DNA from: Brachynemurus nebulosus
Lineage: Eukaryota > Arthropoda > Insecta > Neuroptera > Myrmeleontidae
Reading direction: 5' to 3'
NCBI GenBank assembly: GCA_035578155.1
Contig: JAPWDM010000059.1
Location: 637,501-701,500 of the forward strand
Length of the DNA: 64,000 nucleotides
Shown here: one piece after another, positions 34,951 to 47,528 of the stretch
Numbering within the stretch: position 1 is the first letter of the stretch
Layout: every line of letters starts with the position of its first letter
Notes under the pieces: model-generated
Databases searched by the model: none
What the model saw: only the letters and a program-made list of their open reading frames with translations
What the model was told of the DNA's origin: nothing
Position numbers and translations under genes: made by a program

Positions 34951-35285
34951 AAAATAAATTAAAGTAAAAAAAATGTTTTTTAAGAAAAAGCTTTTATTTA
35001 AAAATGGGCTAAAAAAAAATAAAATAACCTTTGAGTGAAGTTTGAAGCAATATGCAACATAATTTATAAAAGCTTGAGGCGTTTAATTAAGTTTGGTAAC
35101 TACTGAAATGTAAAATAGCTACTTATATCCAAAACAGAAATAATTAATGATAACGCCTCAAGCTTTTATAAATTATGTTGCATATTGCTTCAAACTTCAC
35201 TCAAAGGTTATTTTATTTTTTTTTTAGCCCATTTTTAAATAAAAGCTTTTTCTTAAAAAACATTTTTTTTACTTTAATTTATTTT
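34951..35285. repeat. Near-perfect long palindrome
   Basis: Left arm 34951-35082 and right arm 35152-35285 are inverted copies of about 132 bp. They appear almost identical by eye, differing mainly by one or two bases in A/T homopolymers. A 69-bp spacer separates them. Landmarks are GAGTGAAGTTTGAAGC and its complement GCTTCAAACTTCACTC. No terminal motif or target duplication of a known MITE is obvious. Confidence 0.85.
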
Positions 35286-36066
35286 GCATTTAGTTTGTTT
35301 TTGAAGACTGATTTTATTTTTACAATTTTTATCGAATTTAAAGTAAATTTCGGGCTCCCACTTTCCAACCTGTCGGGCAATGGGAGCGGACGGTAGCGCC
35401 GGTAGCTTTCAGGAAAAAAACTTTTTCGACCAAAAAAATATTGCTTAGTTGACAACAATTCAGCTTATTTATTGGTCAAATAGACATAAGCTATGTGTTT
35501 CAATATTAATAGATTTGAGCGTTACTTTATGGTATTCCATATTTGTTTATTATGTGTTTCAATTTAAAAAATAAATAAATTGTTAGAATGACTCGAGATA
35601 TTTTTGTTTTTTCTTATTAAGCTTCCATTACCCCCTGCACCATTACCTTCCATTATCCCCTGCACCCCTATGTTTTTAGTAGAAGATTTTTTTAATTACT
35701 TTCTTGGTAACGAAGATTTTTTTAATTACTTTCTTGTCGTTACAGGATAATGTTACAGAAAAGAATATTGAAGCACGTCAATTACTGTCTTGACTTCGGA
35801 AACGTTTAATCTCTTCTCCTACCGAGGATAGAAATACTGTAAGAAATTATGGTACATACATAACATATAAGTATTCCACTGCGTTCGAACTGAACTTGCA
35901 GTTAAGAAAAAAATAAAACATAAATTCAAATTTTGTATTTAAATATAAAGAAATATAAAATACGAATTATTAATAAAGAAGCACAAATACCGTTCTACAG
36001 AGTATACACAAATACATAAAAGAAAAAAAAATTAAGTATACAATAGAATCCAATAATTAAAATTAT
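35286..36066. other. Intergenic, CEP131 3' flank
   Basis: AT-rich; a short direct repeat (GAAGATTTTTTTAATTACTTTC) occurs twice near 35682-35732. The 3' untranslated region of CEP131 lies at the right edge. No gene is seen. Confidence 0.5.
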
Positions 36067-39000
36067 TTATTTAACTTTTAGTACATAAGTTTTTCGTTGA
36101 GTTTCCAACAATTGTTCCAAATGTTTACACTTATCTTCCAATAACGTTTGTTCCTGTTTCATTTTCATAATAGTTTGATCTTTTTTGTGTACTGTTTGTT
36201 TCACCCTAAAAGTAAAATAAATAATGTGACTATTGAATAAAAAAAAGTAAAACCTTATAAGTAGTTATTTATGCAGAGAAGTGAATAGTTTTAAGTACAG
36301 TTGACTTTCGTTATCAGTCCGCTTACGGGGCTGTAGGAGAATATAATTTTAAGAATTCCTGTTCTCCCACTTTTGCTTAGTAGTCGACTGCCGTAACTCG
36401 TACTTCCTCTATTTTTCAAGCGTGCGAGTGTATACTTATTTATAATCAAATAGCCCGGACCACTTAGTGTAGAATATAGAATATTCTACACTATATTCTA
36501 TATTCTATTCCACTTAGTGTGGTATTACCATTCGTTAGAAGCGGCACAAAATCGACCTATTTTTAATAAATACATTTACTAATATTTTCTAAATGCGTTC
36601 TCTAGTTTGTGTGACAGGAGTTTAAACGATACGTTTTACGGTACATCTTTTTATTCAATAGACCAAATATTTAACAAAATTCTTGAATAAATTCTTTTAT
36701 TTGTGGAAAATGCAAGGTACCTCTTATAAATATCGAACATTTCAGTTTCACGTTCGTTACGTAATTTTAATAATTCATCTTGGAGTGTTTTCATTTCGGC
36801 TTCTAATTCTTGGCGGATGACTTCGTGGACCTTTTTACGTTCACTTAAAAGTCGTTTATTTTCCTAAAAGAAAGGAAAATGATTCGATACACTTTGATCA
36901 CCTAAATTTTTAAATACTTACTTCCTCGACTTCTGCCAATTTCATTTCCAATTTTTTGACAACACTTCTTAAGTATGATAAATCGCTCTCATTATTGGCT
37001 AACGTATTTTTTAATTCCAAATAACGTTTTTGTGCTTGTTTCTCCGATTCTTCTAAATATTTTATCTCCATTTCAAATTTCTCGGTCAAACGTTTGATTT
37101 TATTTTCGGCCGCCTGTTCAGTTTGTTGTTTCATTTCGGCCGATTCATTTTCTAAACGTTCGATCACCAGTTCAATTTCTCGGTCACGTTCCTTTTTCAA
37201 TTGCGCACGTATTTCGGCCTCCTTATTATTTTGCCATGCTGTTTGCTCTTTGCGCATGTTAATCTTCCATGTTTCCTGTTCAATTTGTATGGTTTCTTTG
37301 AGCGCATTGATTTCATTCTTGTGTTTACGCACGAGAGCTTCGAGACGATCTTGGTAATCACTCTTAAATTGTTCGATTGCACGTTCTTTTTCACGTTCAG
37401 CGGCTTCAATACGCGCTTCACACTCTTCAAATTTGGTGGCGTATTCGGCTTCTAGACGTTGTTTAATTCGTTCGTTCTCGGCAATTAGTTGACGACGTTG
37501 TTCTTGATAGTTCCTTTCCTCGTTTTCGATTGTTTTTTGGATACGTTGTTGCATTGCTTCACGCTCTTTTGTGATGATTTCATCGCGTTCACGCAACAGT
37601 TGCTCGCGTAAGGCTTCGCATTGTTGTTGCGTTTTTCGCGCTGCGCGCATTTCTAGCTCTTCAATTTCTTGTTTGTGCATCGTTCGGAGATCATTGATTT
37701 CTTGTTGATGACGCTGTTGCATGGAGGTTAGTTCTGGTTCCAAGCCTTTAACCGTCATTTCCTAGAAATATTTTTAAAAATATTTAATTTTCTGGATAAT
37801 AAATTAAAAAAAAAAGCTAGGGTACTTTTATTTTTTCTGTTTTGCCGGCCAACCATTTTTCACGTCTTAACTTTTCTGCAGCTGCAAACATTTCTTTGGC
37901 ACGTTGCATTTCCACGGAAAATCGATGTTCAGCAGCTTTCATACTGGAAGCGTGACGTTCCTCCAACTGTTTAATTTGTTTTACCAAATTTTCACAGCGT
38001 TCGTTTAATACCTTTTTTTCATTGATTAACTAAAAACAACAATTTCTTTGATGATACTACCATATCAAAAACCTCATGTAAATTAAAAATCACAAAGTGA
38101 CTGAAAAAATTATCCGGATCGGCCGGGAATCGAACCCAGGATCTCCCGGTAACTAGCCAGGCGTGCTAACCACTAAACCAACGATCCTATGCTCGGCAAG
38201 CGTCCGAGCCGGACACCCATTCAATCACCCATGTGTACTATAGTACTCTCTCTGATTCGAGAAACAGTTACAATTTCAATTTCAAATATTATCGAGTGCT
38301 TGTGAGACACTACCACGTATGACAAACTTTTATTTGCATTTCAATACACGTAGCATTGATATGTTCACTTATCGTTCAGCTAAACTGAAACTTTAAGCAC
38401 TCGACTTCCTTGGTATAGTATGACCAAAAACCACATGTAAATTAAGAATCACAAAGTGATTGAAAAAATTATCCGGATCGGCCGGAATATATATCATTTT
38501 GAATATGGTTTGTAATTATTCGGACCTGATCAATAAATTTTTGGTGTCGTTTTACTATGGACTCGTACTCTTCTTTCTGTGATTTGACTTTTTTCTTCGC
38601 TTCAACGTCAGTATTTTTTAACAATTTTTGAGACATATTTCGTTGTTCATTTAACGTGTCCTGAAGAAGTTTGATACTTGAATTCTTTTCTTCGATTTCA
38701 AAACGCAACCCAATAACTTCGTGCGCCAAATCAACATGATTCATTCTTAATAAATCTTCCAAACTTGGAAAGAATATTAAAATTTAGACTGAAAAAAGCT
38801 ATTGCTCAAGCGTTGTCCATAATATTTTTACCGGTATCGAATATTCAGTACGAAAAGTTGCATATGCGCTTTAAGTTCCGGGAGGAATCTAATTAATAAC
38901 TGAAGGAGAGATTTCTTAAGGTGCTAGAAATATTCTCTTAAAATTTTATTTAAAAAAAAAAATGAAAAATCAAAAAGTTATGAGCATTTTAGTGCACGCA

Positions 39001-42000
39001 CTTTACTATAACACAATTTAAAAAAAACAACTTTAGGTAAATGCTATTTTCCCAAAAGTACGTTTTTCGACATGGTTACTCATATATCTCAAAAAGTATT
39101 TGACATATCGACATAAATCAAAGTGCATATTATTCCTTGATACCGTCATTTTGGCAGGAATTAGGATCTTTTGGTTTCATAATATATTTTCAAAATAGCG
39201 GCTGTTTATAGTCGAGAAAAAGCGGTGATTTTTGAAAATTTACTTTCAAAATGCGATTTCTCGCTGGTTTTTTATTTTTTTTTAGATCCTAGTTAGTGCT
39301 ATAATTGTGTATGTATATTTTCAGAAAATTCTTGATTTTTTGATTTTGGTTCACTGGGAATTTCAGAACGCGAGGAACCATCAAGGTGGAAAAATCTCGC
39401 AGTGTCTACTTTAAAGCCATTTATGCTCAACTCATTTTTGATTTTTTTTTTTTAAAACTTTTTTTTGTAACCTTAATACATGTAGAAACAATGTTCTATT
39501 TTTATTTTTTGAATAAAATATTTAAGTATTTGTATAAAAAATAAAAAAATAAAAATGGTTAATTTTTGATGTTTTTTTGGCGAATCTCCTCTCAGTGAGT
39601 GTTTAATCATTAAGTCTATAAATTCTTGGTATAAAATCCACATGAAATTTGTAAATTTATACATTCAGAAAATCATTTATAAGGGTTAAGTTACTGTAGT
39701 TTCCCTTTATTAGCAGTAATTAAAGGACATTAATTAGGTTATTAATTAGATCCATACAAGAATTTGGTGAAAATCATACAGATACCTGTCTGTTCTGCTG
39801 TTTTCTTTTTAATCATTAAGTCTATAGGTAAATTCTTGGTATAGAATCCACATGAAATCTGTAAATTTATACATTCAGAAAATCATTTATAAGGGTTAAG
39901 TTACTGTAGTTTCCCTTTATTAGCAGTAATTAAGGGACATTAATTAGGTTATTAATTAGATTCATACAAGAATTTGGTGAAAATCATACAGATACCTGTC
40001 TGTTCTGCTGTTTTCTTTTTTACTTCTTTAAAAAACTAACTAGATGTTCGATACTGATCAAAATTTTACCGTTACCGCTTGGATTATTAAAAACTGGAAA
40101 ATTGAAAATTTATTTTTACCTAGGAAGAGAACCAGATATAATATTTTCGGTGGTTTGTTTGACACTGTAAGCGCGTATTTTTGCAGCATTCAAAATTACG
40201 TTACAGCTCTTGTCAACTTCTTCGAGGAAAGTTAAAATTTCTCTAGAACAAGAACGTTTTTTGGAATTTGTACTTCCAAATTAGTATTAACACTGTCATT
40301 GCCAAGCTAAAATTATGGACTTTGTGAGATGGCCAAATATTTTATGTTAAATGAGTAGGTTTTTATATTTGTCACGCGATATCGCGTGATCGACAATGAA
40401 AGTGTTAACCTAACTCTGTGAACTGAACGATTAAAACTTACTTATAGTTTTTGCTTGGAATTGACTTAAAATTTTTCACAACTTCAATTTGTTCTTTAAC
40501 CGGTTCATCTTCAGTTCTTGTCGAATCGTTTGACCGGATAAAATTTTGCTCCGAAACGTCATCAATCCATTTGTTGATATGATCCGTGTTTATTTGATCT
40601 TGCTCCAGAAATTTGAGAATAGTTGTAAGGTCTTCGTATGTAGAGGGAACTGTTGACAGTACATTGTTAACAATTTCTTTGGGAACCTATAAAATAATTA
40701 GATATGTATCTCTTTTTTCTAAGTAAGGAAGTTATTGAGAATACCGTAGAGGGTCGATTATCTGAATTTTTAAATGTTATTTTCAAGTATTTTATTGTGA
40801 AATTAAACATTTTCTTACGAAAATCAGCCATGTTTGATTACCCGAACCACCCTTGGTGCCAATTAGTTTGGATAGTCGACGCTCAACTGTATACTATCAG
40901 TTGGGGCGAACCGAGACAGTAGGAGCAAATCTAGACAGAGCTGCCTCTCGATATTTCTTCGTCAGTGTTTTGACCGTACAAGGTCATAGATCAATTTATG
41001 CTACTGAATTTTGTCAGTTATGAGTTAGTCATCAAAGAAAAGCGGTGAATGTGACATTTTTGTATTTTGTTATCTTACAGGCGCATTGTTTATAATTTTT
41101 AAAAATAACGCGCGTTTTGAAATCTTGTAAAGAAACTGCTGTACAAAAAAAAAAAAAAAAAAAAAACAGTTATATATATGAAGTAGGGACTGGCAGCAAA
41201 ATGTTTGGCGTTTTTTTGACAATATATGTACCAAAAACGAAAGCTGTATTGTGCTTAATTTTAATTTTATAAATTGATTAACAAAGAATTGTCTATAGGT
41301 GAGGCGAATTCATACACCATGTTGCGTCATTATAAAAAGAAAGTGGGTATAAACTACATAAACTGTAGTCTAGATAACATAAAATGGGCTCTTTTCTACA
41401 GAGGCGGAACAGCCGGGGAGGTCAAAGGGGTCCGGACCCCCTAAAATTACCTGGAAATTTTTCTTCAATTTATTTTATTTACATTAAAAAGTAAAATTTT
41501 TAGTGGTTTACTAATATTTTTTATTTGAAAATCAAATTTTCGGAGACGACATTTTATTACAACATTTTTCTTTGTTATCGGAGAACTGCGTTATCAAAAA
41601 ATTTGATAATTTAAATTTTTGTTGGACCCCCTGTAGATATGTAGTTGTTGCGCTCCTGCTTTCCGATATTAAAAATAAAAGAACATCGTTCAGACAAGCT
41701 GCTGAATATTTCCCATGTTACCAAATCGACGTTGCATGATAGATTCAAAGGCAAATCGAAATAAAATTCATTTAAATACAAAATGTTTTATTTCACCCAT
41801 CAAAAGTCATTCGCTGATGCAGTTATTTAGTTTAGCGAAATTTTAGATTGGAAATTCAGCTATTTTTATCTTTTTATGTCCGATTTTACCCATATGCATG
41901 ACTGAATGTGATTTATATTGTAAATAAAGCACTGTCTCGATTCGCCCCACACATAGGGGCGAATCTAGACACTATATAACCAAAAGAAAAAAAAAATGTT

Positions 42001-44046
42001 GCAGTAACAATTTTGATATTTTTATTACTGCCCTATATGCTTGTGATATTAAAGCATTTAAATTATTTTTTTTTTAGAATTTTTTAGATACACTCTAAAC
42101 AATTTATTGCCAAAAAACTGAAAAAATCGTCTACATTCGTCCCAACTGACGGTACTACTTTCAAGGAATTACGTACCTCAATTTTATTTTTTCTATTTGT
42201 AGTATCACGTTCTGGCTTTTCCGCTAATTCATTCTTATATTCCGTTACTTTCTTTTCATTTGTAATGGAAAATCGCCAAATTTTATCCGACTGATTAATT
42301 TTGTCATTTTTACTTTCTGTATTGTTTCCACTATCCTCATTTTTTTCCTGTAATTCATCTGCCTTCTCTTTTATTTCAATTATATCCTTATTCTCTTTAT
42401 TGTTCGCTTCAGTTTCAGCTTCATCAACAGATAATTCCAAACTAGCACTCGACAGGAATTCCTTGTCTTTTTTTAAACGTTCATCGTACTCTCTTAGTGA
42501 AAATTCCGAGTTATTTGCTTGTATATCTTTTGTCTCTGTCTGTGGATATTTCTTTATTGGACTCTTTGGTTCTGTTGCATCTTGTTTTACCTCGGAATTA
42601 TTAAGTTTTACGGTTTGTTGACTGTGTATTGATTGTATAGGTGTTAGAAAATTTTCGGTTTCGGAAGGATTTCGATTGTTTAATATTTCTGAATCAGTTT
42701 GTTCAAGATCAGATTCGTTAGCTACAGACGAATTAATTTCATCAATAATTGGTAATTTTTTTTCGAAATTTTCGGAATATTCTTGTTGTTGTGAATGCAA
42801 TTTTTGAAACATTAAATCTGTTTCGTGTTCATACAAACGGATTTGTTTTAATTTGATCATTTCGTTAACATTTTCATTCTTATCGTTTTCGGTCCATTCT
42901 TTAAAGTATAAATCAAAATCGGAATTAAATTGCATCAGATCTTTTGTAGATTCATTTTTGGTTAGATCTTCATTGTTTCTTTCGGATTCATCTTGATGAT
43001 TGTCCGAAGGAGTTTCTTGATTCTTATTTTTTTTATCCTTACAATAACATATTATTTTTTCTTCGATTTCCAATAATGTTGGACTCGTAGTGGATTCGAT
43101 ATCCTTAAAATATTTGTTCTGATACTCTTTAGACATAGAGACGCAAGATGGTGGGTTGTTTCGGCGTTTTTCATCAATTAAATTATAATCAGGCAAGGTA
43201 TATTTTTTGGGTGAATTCGATCGAATTTCTTCGGTCCTTTTATTTGTTGGTAATGGTGGTTTATGTTTAATACCCGGTTGTAGATCTTTCGACGGTGATA
43301 TATTTTTTTGCGCCAAATTTTGAATTTTTGTACCAAAACTAATTTCAGAATTCATCGGTTCATCTTCGTCAATGTCGTCCGACTCAAATTTTTCATCATC
43401 CTCTTCTAATTCTTCCGGTATTTCTTCAGAGACAACAGATGATCCGGACGTCAGGGTATCCGAATGATGTGGCGTTGCCCAAGAACGAACAAGTGGTTCT
43501 TTTATAAGTTTTTCGAGTAATTTGGTTGACGGTAAATTATTATTGGAAGTATATGTCATTAATTCTAGAAAAATGATTGTTTTGAAAATTTATTAAAGTT
43601 TTTTGGACCTTTTTGAAGTAATTGAATTACAAACCTTTCATGCTTTTTGTGAATGGAATGTTATCGGCCGACTGTGGACGTAATTTGCTAATTATTTTTT
43701 GATTATTAAGATCATCAATTTTATAGGAAGATAGTCCAGGAACTGCTGACATTGGTCTTCGCGTAGGGAACGGTGTTGGTGCTAACAGGGCTTTAGTTTT
43801 TAATTCTCGGGTGGGTGCATCACGATTGCTTAATGTAATCTAGAACGCATATATATGCATTTAAGTAAAAAAATAAATAAACTGGGACATGGAATTCTGA
43901 TAATTGTTTATTTTAACTAGGAGTCTTTCTTTTACAATTTGGTATAAAAATAATATACTTACGTGTGAACCATTTAGAACTAAATTTGACGTTTCTAGAA
44001 TCGGCTTTTTTGTTTTTAACTTTTCTAATTTTTCTAGACGAGACAT
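36067..44046 (-). CDS. Cep131: Centrosomal protein CEP131/AZI1 (dilatory) homologue
   Basis: Nine exons read on the minus strand: 44046-43963, 43839-43635, 43564-42177, 40686-40442, 38763-38526, 38029-37826, 37761-36922, 36863-36721, 36205-36067. Phases agree throughout, giving 1161 aa (human CEP131 about 1083). Family anchors: RHQKFIDQ joined to LINEKKVLNERCE; REKWLAGKTEKIK joined to EMTVKGLEPEL (both junctions are conserved in CEP131); a coiled-coil C-terminus ending in a HLEQLLE motif. Exon 3 encodes a long acidic, serine/asparagine-rich and probably disordered region (residues about 97-559). Residues from about 645 to the end are nearly continuous coiled coil; exon 7 alone encodes 280 residues. 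In known systems the protein sits at centriolar satellites and the transition zone and supports ciliogenesis (in Drosophila, sensory cilia and sperm flagella). Introns 3, 4, 5 and 8 contain transposon pieces, a tandem duplication and tRNA-core repeats. Confidence 0.93.
36299..36640. mobile_element. Truncated pogo/Tigger-like element in CEP131 intron 8
   Basis: Starts CAGTTGACTTTCGTTATCAG and follows the inverted right-hand part of the element at 9942-10575 (shared CTTACGGGGCTGTAGGAG and CGTTAGAAGCGGCACAAA). The other end is missing. It contains a local palindrome, AGTGTAGAATATAGAATATTCTACACT, at about 36467-36493. Confidence 0.7.
38060..38487 (-). repeat. Two tRNA-core repeats in CEP131 intron 5
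   Basis: The first copy has a tRNA-like core at 38187-38116 on the minus strand: acceptor GGATCG pairs with CGATCC, anticodon loop CTAGTTA (anticodon AGT, threonine-like) and T-arm with GGGTTCGATTCCC. It continues into the family tail (ATAATTTTTTCAGTCACTTTGTG). A second, truncated copy with only the tail and the last core bases lies at 38421-38487, in direct orientation, about 40 nt from the exon 5 donor. Not expected to be a working tRNA gene, although the first core is well preserved. Confidence 0.75.
39604..40020. repeat. Tandem duplication of about 206 bp in CEP131 intron 4
   Basis: The block 39604-39809 (starting TAATCATTAAGTCTATA) repeats at 39810-40020 with a GGTA insertion and a few substitutions. 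Near identity suggests a recent event. No coding content. Confidence 0.9.
40897..41970. mobile_element. DNA-transposon-like element in CEP131 intron 3
   Basis: Left GTTGGGGCGAACCGAGACAG (about 40899) and right CTGTCTCGATTCGCCCCAC (about 41932) are inverted repeats; a second GGGGCGAATCTAGACAC follows at about 41957. No transposase. A further insertion-like block at about 41401-41660 has GGGGTCCGGACCCCC and TTGGACCCCCTG, and a poly(A) run lies at about 41145-41165. Exact ends and target duplication not established. Confidence 0.6.
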
Positions 44047-44676
44047 TATTATTTTTCTGTTTCATATGTGATTTTTTTTTATTTTTTATTATTTTACTCT
44101 AAAAAAAATTCATTTTGGACAGTAACACAGGTATTTGTGTTTCAATATTAAATTCATATTTTATTAAAATGATCAAAATTTTACTTTGTTTTATTTCAAT
44201 TCCTTAATTTACTTTGATCTTTCTTTTATATTTTCACTTGCTTCAAATAAATACAAAAGATTAAAAGCAGATATACGAGAAATATAAACAATAATCTTTA
44301 TATTTGTTTTGTGTACACTTTACGTTTCCATAGTAACGATTTGAATGATATTAAAAATAGGGTAAAATATTAATTTATGTTTGTTTTACGAAAGAAATTA
44401 GTTTTTGAAATCAATAAATGTTGTAAATAATGTAATAATAAATGTTTGATAGGAGATTGATAAAATAAGTTTCTAATTTATTCTGTTTTCATTCGATTTT
44501 TCTAGATAGAAAACTACAAGTAGAACAGACTTATGATGAAACTTTATAAGTTTGCTTTTGATGAAACTTTATCAGTTTGTTTGCGTGATTCTTTATGTTT
44601 ACAAGACCTAAGTTTTTATTCTGTATTTATGGCTTTAAAAAGACAGATTTTGAAAAAATTTTTGAGTCTTTAGTGT
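44047..44676. promoter_or_regulatory. CEP131 5' flank
   Basis: AT-rich 630 bp upstream of the CEP131 start codon. The promoter is inferred to be here only from position; no specific motif is convincing. Confidence 0.4.
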
Positions 44677-45720
44677 ACAGTCGACTCTCGTTATAATTCA
44701 AGCCTGCGATAATTCGAACCTCTCTATAATTCAAAGTTGTCACGAGTTCCCTACAAAATCTCTTTATATTTCGAACTAAATCAATACATTTTTATGCACT
44801 TGGTAATTCGAACGAAAAAATCATTGCGTCACCCGTCAACCAGCAGAGATTTCGAAAAACCGATTGTACCATTGGATTGGCCACCAAAAAAGAGACAAAA
44901 ACCACATTTTGACAAAAGTTCCAGAATATTCTATTCTTCAACTAGCAAAGATATCTAGAAACCGATTGCACCATTTGTTTGGACACAAAACAAGAACCAA
45001 TATAACACATTAATCAAGAGTATTAGAATATTCTATTCTTCAACTAACAAATACCTATATCGAAAAACAGATTGCGCCATCGGATTGATAATTGAAAAAG
45101 AGATCAAAGAACACCTTTGGAGAACTGTTGAAGAATATTTTATTTGGCAATCAAAAAAGTTATCGAAAATCGACCTCTAGAACTTTTGTCTAAATACGTT
45201 CGTTGGCCTCTTTCTTGGTGACCAATTCAATGATGAAGTCTGTTTTTAAGTTTTTTTGTTGGTTGACGAATAGAATGTTCTAGAACACTTGTTAAATTAT
45301 GGTACTGGTTTCTTTTTCGATGAACAATTTAATAGTATAATCGGTTTTCTTATATATTTGCTAGTTTACGAATAGAATATTCTAGAATATTTATCTAGTT
45401 TCGCTATCTGGACTCTTTTTCGATGACCAATTCAACTATGAAGTCGGTTTTTTGGTTTCTTTACTAGCAGACGGATAGAATATTCTAGAACAATAGTTAG
45501 AATGTGATATTTGATCTCTTTTTCAATGATCAATCCAGTAGTGCAATCCGTTTTTCGACATCTTTGCTAGTTAACGAATAGAATATTCTAGAACTATTGT
45601 CAACTTTTACTTTTTGACGTCAATTACAATCATTAGTAGGTTGGTGAAGTCGCTTTTTCAACATCTGTACTGGTTTCCGAATACAGTGCTCTGGAACTAT
45701 GTGCTCAATTATTCCTTTCG
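44677..45720. repeat. Inverted minisatellite with heat-shock-element-like motifs
   Basis: The left edge carries a pogo/Tigger-like end, CAGTCGACTCTCGTTATAAT (44679). The right half (about 45190-45710) is a tandem array: the motif GAATRTTCTAGAA has its first G at 45273, 45375, 45478 and 45581, with a degenerate fifth copy around 45684, i.e. spacings of 102-103 bp. The left half (about 44835-45150) has related units in the opposite orientation (motifs at 44934, 45026 and 45133). Each well-preserved unit matches GAAnnTTCnnGAA, the trimeric binding pattern of heat-shock factor. It lies 0.6-1.7 kb upstream of CEP131. Whether the sites are used is unknown. Confidence 0.8.
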
Positions 45721-46009
45721 ACACCTAAATTTGTAAACATACAGGTATTTTAGGCATATGAATGTTGTCATATTTTCAAAATGGGCAACATACTTCTCAA
45801 AAAGAAAAATAATTATTTCAATTTGACACTACGTTATACAGTTTTTTAGTTCTAAAGCATTGTTGTGATTTATATTATTTCCATTTTTTTTATTAATAAA
45901 CATTCCCAAATTATTATATCATTTTTATATTAAAAATATTTTGTGAAGAGCCGCCGATATTGAAAAACGTGCATTACGAAATTAATACACATGTCAATAC
46001 ACTTAAACA
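45721..46009. other. Intergenic, nothing recognised
   Basis: AT-rich spacer without visible structure. Confidence 0.4.
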
Positions 46010-46290
46010 ACGCGTGTACCTTTTGTACACGCGCTGGGGACTTAGATAGGCAAAGGGGGTCATAGGCATAGGGGGTCGTGTCGGTGTCACAAAATTGTTT
46101 GGCTCAGCGAATCGAACAGGTGAATTACGTATAAATAAGACATTCAGTAGTAGAATAGGATAGTCTCTGGTAAATAATAGTAGACAGTAACGGTCAATAA
46201 TAGAGAAGGGTCGGTCGTCCTAGTGACGACGGGCCCTAGTCATCGAGAGAGAGGCCTCCAGATGGGTTCCAAGGGTAAGTAGGGTATAGT
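46010..46290 (+). other. Less AT-rich block, possible exon or LTR remnant
   Basis: Composition rises sharply in G and C. It contains TATAAATA at 46130, a GGTCGTCCTAGTGACGACGG hairpin at about 46213, and ATGGGTTCCAAGG followed by a good donor GTAAGT at about 46263. It could be a first exon of an unseen transcript or part of an LTR; a TGTCAC start without a matching second LTR does not settle this. No function assigned. Confidence 0.3.
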
Positions 46291-46856
46291 TGTCTTATCC
46301 TTTTTATTGGAAGGGTTAATATTTGTTTAATTTAATAGTTGTTTTATTTAATTGTTTAATTTGTGTATAGTGTCTTATTCTGTTAAATTTACGAGTTTAA
46401 TTATAAAAATAGCGTTAAAGTAATGGCTAGGTAGTTTTGATTTTTGATAATTTTCTTTTAATTATGATTTTTATTCCCTTTTTCTTTGTATTCAAAGAGT
46501 TTAATTCGAAGAGTTTGGGTTATTTTATTTAGTGTTTTAGTGGTTTATGCTTTTAGTCGTTTTTTCAAAATTTTAGTATGTCTGTTGTAATTTAAGGAAG
46601 GGTTTGAGTGTTTGACGTATCTTACTCAAGGTTAGAGTCAAGTTTTATTAAGTATGAAGTGCTATTTATGTATTTTTCTCTCATTGTTTATTTTGTATTA
46701 TAATTATGTATTTTATGTATATCTTGTTTATTATGTTTGGAATATGAATCTGTTCTGCAAAACAGAGAAGGAAATATGGTGTTCATTCCAGGTGTTCATA
46801 TTCCAAACAAAATAAAAAGCTATATATAGGTGTGTATATACAAGGTGGTCCAGAAT

Positions 46857-47528
46857 TATGTACCGTAATTGGTGGAGCTCGTAGTACGTTCAAAAATAAT
46901 GGTACCTTTTCATGTACACTTTTTTTTTAAAACTCAATAATAAGGGAGATATAACCCTGTAAAAGGGTGGAACGAAAACCATTATTTCTTAAATATTTTC
47001 CAAACGCTTTTGAATAACGGATTGATATTTTAGGGGTACTTATTTTGCGTTAGAAGGATTAAATTTATGTCAACACTTATTTCACCACTCATGACTAAGG
47101 GGCGGTTTTGGGTGATAGGTGTGAGTTATCGCGTCCTTTCTTTTTTAATTTACAATTATTTAAACAAAATCCCTGATAATATAATTCCTCGGATAATTTC
47201 ACGCAAAAAAGGTATACTTGTTACATTTCGATAAATATTACCGTTTTCGAGTAATTTAAAGTAGAAGTATCTATTTCCAAATTATCCCCTAATCATGAGT
47301 GATCGAATAATTGCGGCCATAAATTTAATTACCTTAATGTTCATACGCGCCCCTAGAATATGAATCCAGTAATCAGAAGCGCCTAAAAAATTTAAAAAAA
47401 AAAGAAGTCAGTTTCGTTCCAGCCCTCTAAATTTTACCCCTCTGCTTTATCTCCCTTATTATTGAGTTTTGGAAAAAAGTGTAGATGAAAAGGTACCATT
47501 ATTTTTGAACATACTATCAGCTACCACC

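Noticed and set aside
37094..37455. Plus-strand frames of 84-87 codons opposite CEP131 exon 7 and a 106-codon frame at 42301-42621
   Set aside because: They are shadows of the long coiled-coil and acidic exons on the other strand.
38116..38187. A functional tRNA-Thr gene (anticodon AGT) on the minus strand
   Set aside because: The core folds fairly well, but it is joined to the same tail as two other tRNA-like copies with degraded stems, so it is a tRNA-derived repeat.
46079..46290. A solo LTR starting TGTCAC with a TATA box
   Set aside because: No second LTR, no clear CA end and no 4-6 bp target duplication could be found; kept only as a possibility in the feature entry.
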